DNA of 48,520 nt from NCBI RefSeq assembly GCF_000685155.1, contig NZ_JMIY01000007.1, positions 394,808 to 443,327 of the forward strand, written 5' to 3'. A program made the position numbers and the translations under genes. This document shows, piece after piece, positions 44,157 through 48,520 of the stretch. Each line of letters opens with the position of its first letter. Position 1 is the first letter of the stretch. Source of the DNA: Candidatus Methanoperedens nitratireducens (lineage in GTDB: Archaea; Halobacteriota; Methanosarcinia; Methanosarcinales; Methanoperedenaceae). The notes under the pieces were generated by a model. That model saw only the letters and a program-made list of their open reading frames with translations, was not told where the DNA came from and did not search any database.

Positions 44157-44765
44157 TCACAGATTGGCGGTTAGAAAACCTCTAATCGCCGATTCAACTT
44201 TGCGAGCTACAACTTCAAGTTCAGCTCCCGCATCTACTATCACAAACCTCTGCGGCTCCTTCTCTGCAAGCTTTAGATAGTTTTCCTGGACAATCCTCAA
44301 GAACTCTATTTTTTCAAATTTTGTATGTTCCCCGCGGATACCGCATCGTGAAACCGCTATACCTGGATCTATTGTAAGTAGAATAGTCAGATCAGGTACA
44401 ATAGTCCAGCCATTATGGATGCTCTGTAACCATTCCATTGCATTGTCAAAGGTATGCGAAAGTGTGGCCCCTTGGTATGCATACCTGCTGTCAGAGTACC
44501 GATCAGAGATGACCAGTTTTTCATCCCTAAGTGCGGGTCTGATTACCCTGGCAATATGTTCTGCATGATCTGCCACAAATAAGAATAATTCAGCCAGAGG
44601 GTCGGTATCAGATCCTATCGATCGTCTTACTGCCTCCCCAATCCAGCTATGGGTAGGCTCCATTGTAAAAACAGCCTCTGGAAATTTAGTTCTCAGCATC
44701 TTTGCTATGCTGGATTTTCCTGTCCCGTCAATTCCTTCAAGAGTGATCAATTTTCCTTTTAGCAT
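44157..44765 (-). CDS. tmk: Thymidylate kinase
   Basis: 202 residues. P-loop LEGIDGTGKSSIA near 8-20, DR(Y/S) motif ISDRYSDSRYAYQGA near 90-104 and the lid region LTIDPGIAVSRCGIRG near 130-145. It phosphorylates dTMP to dTDP. Its stop is convergent with S27ae, five bases apart. Confidence 0.95.
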   Translation of the reverse strand: MLKGKLITLEGIDGTGKSSIAKMLRTKFPEAVFTMEPTHSWIGEAVRRSIGSDTDPLAELFLFVADHAEHIARVIRPALRDEKLVISDRYSDSRYAYQGATLSHTFDNAMEWLQSIHNGWTIVPDLTILLTIDPGIAVSRCGIRGEHTKFEKIEFLRIVQENYLKLAEKEPQRFVIVDAGAELEVVARKVESAIRGFLTANL

Positions 44766-44955
44766 TTTGTCTATATATATGAATTATAATGAAAAAGCTT
44801 ATTCATCTTCCAACTCCAAAAGAATAATGCCTTATTACTATAAGAGCGATTTTACCTATATACACGACCGAAAGTTTTATTAAAGACTAATTAAAACTGC
44901 TTTCTGGTTTATGCCATATCACAACGCATAGACTACAAAGGAGGTAAAACAAACA

Positions 44956-46425
44956 ATGAAAATCGCATTGATTTTTGCAACGGTTGTGATTGGAACAATC
45001 GTAGCAGTAAGCATGGTAACCGCAGCAGATGAGACCTCATACAAGTCTACTGAACTGTTCACCTTCCCCGGTGACTGGGCTGAAGTGCCTGCAACCAGGG
45101 TAACCCTATTCTATCCCGCCCAGGCGTCCTGGCAGTTTCTTTCCAGCCCAGAACATCCTGGCAGTAATGGTCTGCTCGCCGGCACAGGATGCACAACCTG
45201 TCACAGGGGACAAGAGACCACATTAGGCGAAAGGCTCGTAGCCCACCCCAGCCTTGAACCCGACCCTATCGAGGGCAAGAAACCGGCTATTGATGTTGAT
45301 ATGAAGGCAGCCTATGACAGCGACTATCTTTATATGCGCTTCGAATGGGATGCGGAGTGGCCCGGCATAATGCACGACCTCTTGCGGTGGGATGGAAGCA
45401 ACTGGGTCAGGTGGGGAGGGCCAAAACCTGATGCTCCTAAAGCAGGCATAAATGCCAGCTATGAAGATAGGCTGACGGTCATTCTCAGCGATCGTGACAT
45501 CCCTGCCTTTGACGGGGCAAATATAAGCTTTGCTGGAGCCGGGTGCTTTATTACGTGCCATAATTCCATGCGCGCCATGCCCAGGGAGCCGACAGCCGAT
45601 GAAGTCAGGGCAAATCCGTACCTTGGCGATGCCGGGCTGGGACAGAGTGATGTGCGGAAGTATCTCCTCATCACCCGCACCGAGCTTAACGAAGCGGGCG
45701 GCTGGGACAAGGTGAAGACCGGGGACGAGGTTGGCGAACTTTTGACCGAGGGGAACTTCCTGGACATGTGGATGTGGCGCGGTGCCCGCTCCGGACCCAT
45801 CGGCTATGCCGACGATAACTATGTGCTGGAGTACCGCCTCAGTGACGAAGGCACAGGATCTTTCCTGACGCAGAATGAGCCGGAATGGATGTATGATCAG
45901 GCAAAAGTGGGATTTAACGCTATCCCAGAGGCAAAGTTCGAAGAGCTCGGAGAGTTTCTTGAATTGCCCCCGCTTATCAGGGAAGTGAACGCCGTACCCT
46001 TTGACCCTGATGTCTCGTTCAACGTGGGCGACCTGCTCCCCCGCCGTATATTGAGGGAACCCTCGGGAAGCGTTGCCGACATCCTTGCCAATAGCAAGTG
46101 GGAGGATGGCCGCTGGGTGCTGGAGATGCGCCGCAATCTGAATACAGGCAATCCCGATGATAAAGTGGTTGAAACCGGGAAGGTCTACGACATCGGCCTG
46201 GCCATCTTTGACGACAAAGTCTCTAACCGGCGTCATTATGTCTCCTTCCCCCTGACTCTTGGGATAGGTGTAGATGCGGATGTCAGAGCTGTTGCCTCTA
46301 CACCTGCACCAACACCGACACCAACACCAACGCAAACACCACAACCGACACCAGCGTTCGAAGCGGTATTCGCGCTCGCTGGTCTGCTTGCGATAGCGTA
46401 CATGGTAAGACGGCACAGACGGTAA
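44956..46425 (+). CDS. Secreted c-type cytochrome with ethylbenzene-dehydrogenase-like heme domain, PGF-CTERM type
   Basis: 489 residues. Signal peptide 1-24, then a CxxCH heme site GCTTCHRG (Cys79, Cys82, His83). A long EB_dh/cytochrome-type beta domain follows (VDMKAAYDSDYLYMRFEWDA) with a second, unusual CxxxCH motif GCFITCHNS at 197-202. A TPTPTPTPTQTPQPTP spacer leads to a PAFEAVFALAGLLAIAY helix and RRHRR, a PGF-CTERM-type anchor. GGAGGT lies seven bases before the ATG. It would carry electrons outside the cell; whether the second site holds heme is uncertain. Confidence 0.78.
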   Translation: MKIALIFATVVIGTIVAVSMVTAADETSYKSTELFTFPGDWAEVPATRVTLFYPAQASWQFLSSPEHPGSNGLLAGTGCTTCHRGQETTLGERLVAHPSLEPDPIEGKKPAIDVDMKAAYDSDYLYMRFEWDAEWPGIMHDLLRWDGSNWVRWGGPKPDAPKAGINASYEDRLTVILSDRDIPAFDGANISFAGAGCFITCHNSMRAMPREPTADEVRANPYLGDAGLGQSDVRKYLLITRTELNEAGGWDKVKTGDEVGELLTEGNFLDMWMWRGARSGPIGYADDNYVLEYRLSDEGTGSFLTQNEPEWMYDQAKVGFNAIPEAKFEELGEFLELPPLIREVNAVPFDPDVSFNVGDLLPRRILREPSGSVADILANSKWEDGRWVLEMRRNLNTGNPDDKVVETGKVYDIGLAIFDDKVSNRRHYVSFPLTLGIGVDADVRAVASTPAPTPTPTPTQTPQPTPAFEAVFALAGLLAIAYMVRRHRR

Positions 46426-46467
46426 AAATGGGGAGCTACTCCCCTTATTTTTACCCTCCACGAACTT

Positions 46468-46857
46468 ATGAACATTCAAACAACAACCCGGACTGAACTC
46501 ATCGACATCACCGACCGCATACGGACGATAATAAAAGAAAGCGGTATAAAAGATGGGATCTGCGTCATATCCACACGCCACACCACAAGCGGAATAATAA
46601 TCAATGAGAACGAGCGCGGGCTCAGGAGAGATATTATGGATATGCTGGAGTCACTTGTCCCGGAGAATAAAAGCTATGCCCATAACCAGATAGATAATAA
46701 TGCTGATGCACATCTGCGGGCAGTCCTTCTTGGCATGAGTGAGATCATACCCATCGAGAACGGGCACCCTGTCCTGGGTACGTGGCAGAGTATATTCTTT
46801 GTTGAACTTGATGGACCAAGAACCCGAAATGTTAATATAAAAATAATAGGGAGTTAG
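46468..46857 (+). CDS. YjbQ/UPF0047 family protein (secondary thiamine-phosphate synthase type)
   Basis: 129 residues. Family signatures: STRHTTSGIIINENERG near 34-50, NADAHLRAVLLG near 82-93 and GTWQSIFFVELDGPR near 107-121. The His residues bind metal. Weak thiamine-phosphate synthase activity is reported for some members; the main role is unclear. Ends tail-to-tail, overlapping methionine adenosyltransferase by four bases. Confidence 0.9.
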   Translation: MNIQTTTRTELIDITDRIRTIIKESGIKDGICVISTRHTTSGIIINENERGLRRDIMDMLESLVPENKSYAHNQIDNNADAHLRAVLLGMSEIIPIENGHPVLGTWQSIFFVELDGPRTRNVNIKIIGS

Positions 46858-48050
46858 AAGGTCTCTATCTCCCCATTAGCTATCATCTCTGTCATCTTTG
46901 TGACGTCAGCAAGCCATTGATCTATGATTGCTTCAGATTCTGATTTGATCATCGCCATATTCGCACCCTCCTCTGGTATTACCTGTGCGCTTGCAATCAG
47001 AGGCTGATCTATAGGTTTGCCTATCTGTGAAAGTATGCGGATATGCACATCCTGGATTCCTGGAACATTCTTTGCAATATCATTCGCTATTCGATTGGAT
47101 AGAAGGTTGTACAGCTTACCTACATGGTTTATCGGGTTTTTACCGCTTGTGGCCTCCATACTCATAGGTCTGTTAGGCGTAATCAGGCCGTTGCACCTGT
47201 TTCCTCTACCAACAGAACCATCGTCTCCCATCTCAGCCGAGGTTCCAGTAACTGTCAAATAAATCGATCCGCTCTCTTCATCATCTGCTGTATTGATGAA
47301 TACCTCTACTTCGCGATCTGTATATCCCATTGCAAGATCGCATATTTTATCCCTGAGCTCTTCTTTTGTGGAAATATAGTGTGAGAGGTCATCTATATAT
47401 TTCCCTATCATTGCACATGCCACAGTGAGGGTTATTTTATCGTTCTTCCTCATACCCATCACCTTGATATCTGTTCCAATGGCAGGGAGGTCTTTCTTGA
47501 AGTTCAATACCATCTGCCTCTCGGTATTATAGACTATCTGCTCAGTCTCTGATAAGGGAGCATACCCAACACCAAAAGAAGTATCATTAGACATCGGCGC
47601 TTTTCCGCGCTTGAAAACGCCCTGGAGATCTGTTGATCCGGAACCCAGCTTGCAGTCGATTATGATGTTATGCTCGACATCAATATCAGGAAGGGTGCTA
47701 TCCAGGTATTGCCTGGCAGCTCTTACCGCAGTAGTATCTGTTGGTATTCTAATCTCATTGAATTCTTTTGTTGCTCTCCCTACAAGAAGCACATAGATCG
47801 GTGAGATCAACTCCCCGCCTCTATACTGGGGATGAGAGCGCCCTGCCACAACTTCAACCTGGTCAGTGTTATGGTGAAGCACAGTTCCGCATTTTTTAAT
47901 GTATTCTTTGCATAGTGCACGGCTTACAGCTTCAGCAAAGCCGTCTGCCATGCTATCAGGGTGTCCTACCCCTTTTCTCTCTACTATTTCTATCTCCTGT
48001 TTTTCTATTGGAGTTTGTGTGAGTTTTTCCACGCGGATGTTTCTTGCCAT
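46854..48050 (-). CDS. mat: Methionine adenosyltransferase, archaeal type
   Basis: About 398 residues from the ATG at 48050 ([21 protein letters not shown]-like start); a further ATG at 48077 would add nine residues. [48 protein letters not shown] and [32 protein letters not shown] are typical of the archaeal MAT family, distinct from the bacterial form. It makes S-adenosylmethionine, whose by-product is recycled by ahcY (8620-9879). Confidence 0.96.
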   Translation of the reverse strand: MARNIRVEKLTQTPIEKQEIEIVERKGVGHPDSMADGFAEAVSRALCKEYIKKCGTVLHHNTDQVEVVAGRSHPQYRGGELISPIYVLLVGRATKEFNEIRIPTDTTAVRAARQYLDSTLPDIDVEHNIIIDCKLGSGSTDLQGVFKRGKAPMSNDTSFGVGYAPLSETEQIVYNTERQMVLNFKKDLPAIGTDIKVMGMRKNDKITLTVACAMIGKYIDDLSHYISTKEELRDKICDLAMGYTDREVEVFINTADDEESGSIYLTVTGTSAEMGDDGSVGRGNRCNGLITPNRPMSMEATSGKNPINHVGKLYNLLSNRIANDIAKNVPGIQDVHIRILSQIGKPIDQPLIASAQVIPEEGANMAMIKSESEAIIDQWLADVTKMTEMIANGEIETF

Positions 48051-48287
48051 TGAATTACCTCTAACGGTTCTCTTCAATTGATGCTATTTTGTATATAATA
48101 ATTTTCGGTTAATCAACAGAATATTCTTGTAGCATGAAATAGAGAATATTTATCCGGGGTAACTTAACTATACGGCAATGATAGTGAGTTAATCTTATCG
48201 AAATATTGAACAATACATGGAGCAGCTATAAATTAGCTGAACCTGTAAAATCCATAAAAGTATAGATACAAAATAGGGGTGATATAA

Positions 48288-48383
48288 ATGTCAAGAGAAG
48301 AGCGCGGCAAAATGACAAGGGAAGAGGCTGGTCGCAGGGGTGCTGAAGCCAGGGCTAAGGCAGAAGAAGTAACCTGGAGATAA
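48288..48383 (+). CDS. Candidate 31-residue KGG-like stress peptide
   Basis: MSREERGKMTREEAGRRGAE then ARAKAEEVTWR. It resembles one unit of the KGG/stress-induced repeat (EEAGRKGGEAR), with the GG pair reduced to RG-A. GGGGTGAT lies a few bases before the ATG. Beyond the stop, an open frame at 48388-48474 reads CWFCENFSAELVRRRL, joined to nothing, so this may be a decayed longer gene. Confidence 0.38.
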   Translation: MSREERGKMTREEAGRRGAEARAKAEEVTWR

Positions 48384-48520
48384 TCAGTGCTGGTTCTGTG
48401 AGAACTTCAGCGCCGAGCTTGTGCGCCGCCGCCTCATAACCGAGTTTGATCTATTAAAAGCAATTTTTGCCTGAACACCAAATTACAATAAACCAGAATT
48501 CAATGGATTATTCATGTACA

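Noticed and set aside
45223-46581. 452-codon minus-strand frame across the cytochrome gene
   Set aside because: The plus-strand gene has a signal peptide, heme motif and sorting tail; the reverse frame has no motif and is a shadow of GC-skewed codons.
1-48520. CRISPR array
   Set aside because: No regularly spaced repeats with unique spacers were seen; the repeated GAACTT motifs are too few and too close.

Overview
The window is an archaeal chromosome segment. Evidence includes a replication factor C small subunit, an RPA plus RPA-associated protein operon, EF-1alpha with S10, aIF2-gamma, RNA polymerase subunits E' and E'', S24e/S27ae, GTP-dependent dephospho-CoA kinase, the archaeosine enzyme RaSEA and split GMP synthase. 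A methanogenesis marker 8 (DUF2099) gene, a Methanosarcina-type S-layer duplication domain, PGF-CTERM tails and a c-type cytochrome point to a Methanosarcinales/ANME-like euryarchaeon. Genus and species cannot be read from the sequence alone.

Layout. 1-590: wreckage of an IS630-type transposase tail abutting a frameshifted type I restriction S-subunit fragment. 588-5976 (minus): a cell-surface cluster (S-layer-domain lipoprotein, polytopic membrane protein, small anchored beta protein, PGF-CTERM protein with two subtilisin-propeptide-like repeats). 6171-9879 (minus): inositol-monophosphatase-like and APS-kinase-like genes, a phosphotransferase and S-adenosylhomocysteine hydrolase. 10002-17141 (plus): RFC small subunit, membrane exporter, two winged-helix regulators, then RPA, RPA-associated protein, metallophosphoesterase and carbamate kinase in tight overlap. 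17165-22092: DUF1858 protein, EF-1alpha and S10, a VTT membrane protein plus phosphodiesterase pair, and a DJ-1/PfpI protein.

22.2-25.6 kb is an AT-rich accessory island between two diverged copies of the last codons of the RaSEA gene. It carries a lone HicB, a Cys-rich 64-aa protein, a dual-OB-like protein and two DUF488 proteins, one with an N-terminal ribbon-helix-helix-like segment. It is the best candidate here for an undescribed system.

25.6-35.6 kb: RaSEA, GMP synthase subunit B, an HtrA/Deg protease, a complete four-gene 2-oxoacid (pyruvate-type) dehydrogenase operon, a trans-sulfuration PLP enzyme and methanogenesis marker 8. 35.7-39.3 kb is a second accessory zone of toxin-antitoxin modules, a broken PIN toxin joined to a zinc-ribbon membrane gene, a deletion scar of a second toxin copy, and a multi-hairpin RNA-like element. 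39.3-48.1 kb returns to core genes: alkyltransferase, tRNA-Arg, the aIF2-gamma to S27ae informational cluster, thymidylate kinase, a c-type cytochrome with an ethylbenzene-dehydrogenase-like heme domain, YjbQ and methionine adenosyltransferase. The methionine cycle is represented by MAT, SAH hydrolase and the sulfhydrylase-type enzyme, though they are scattered.
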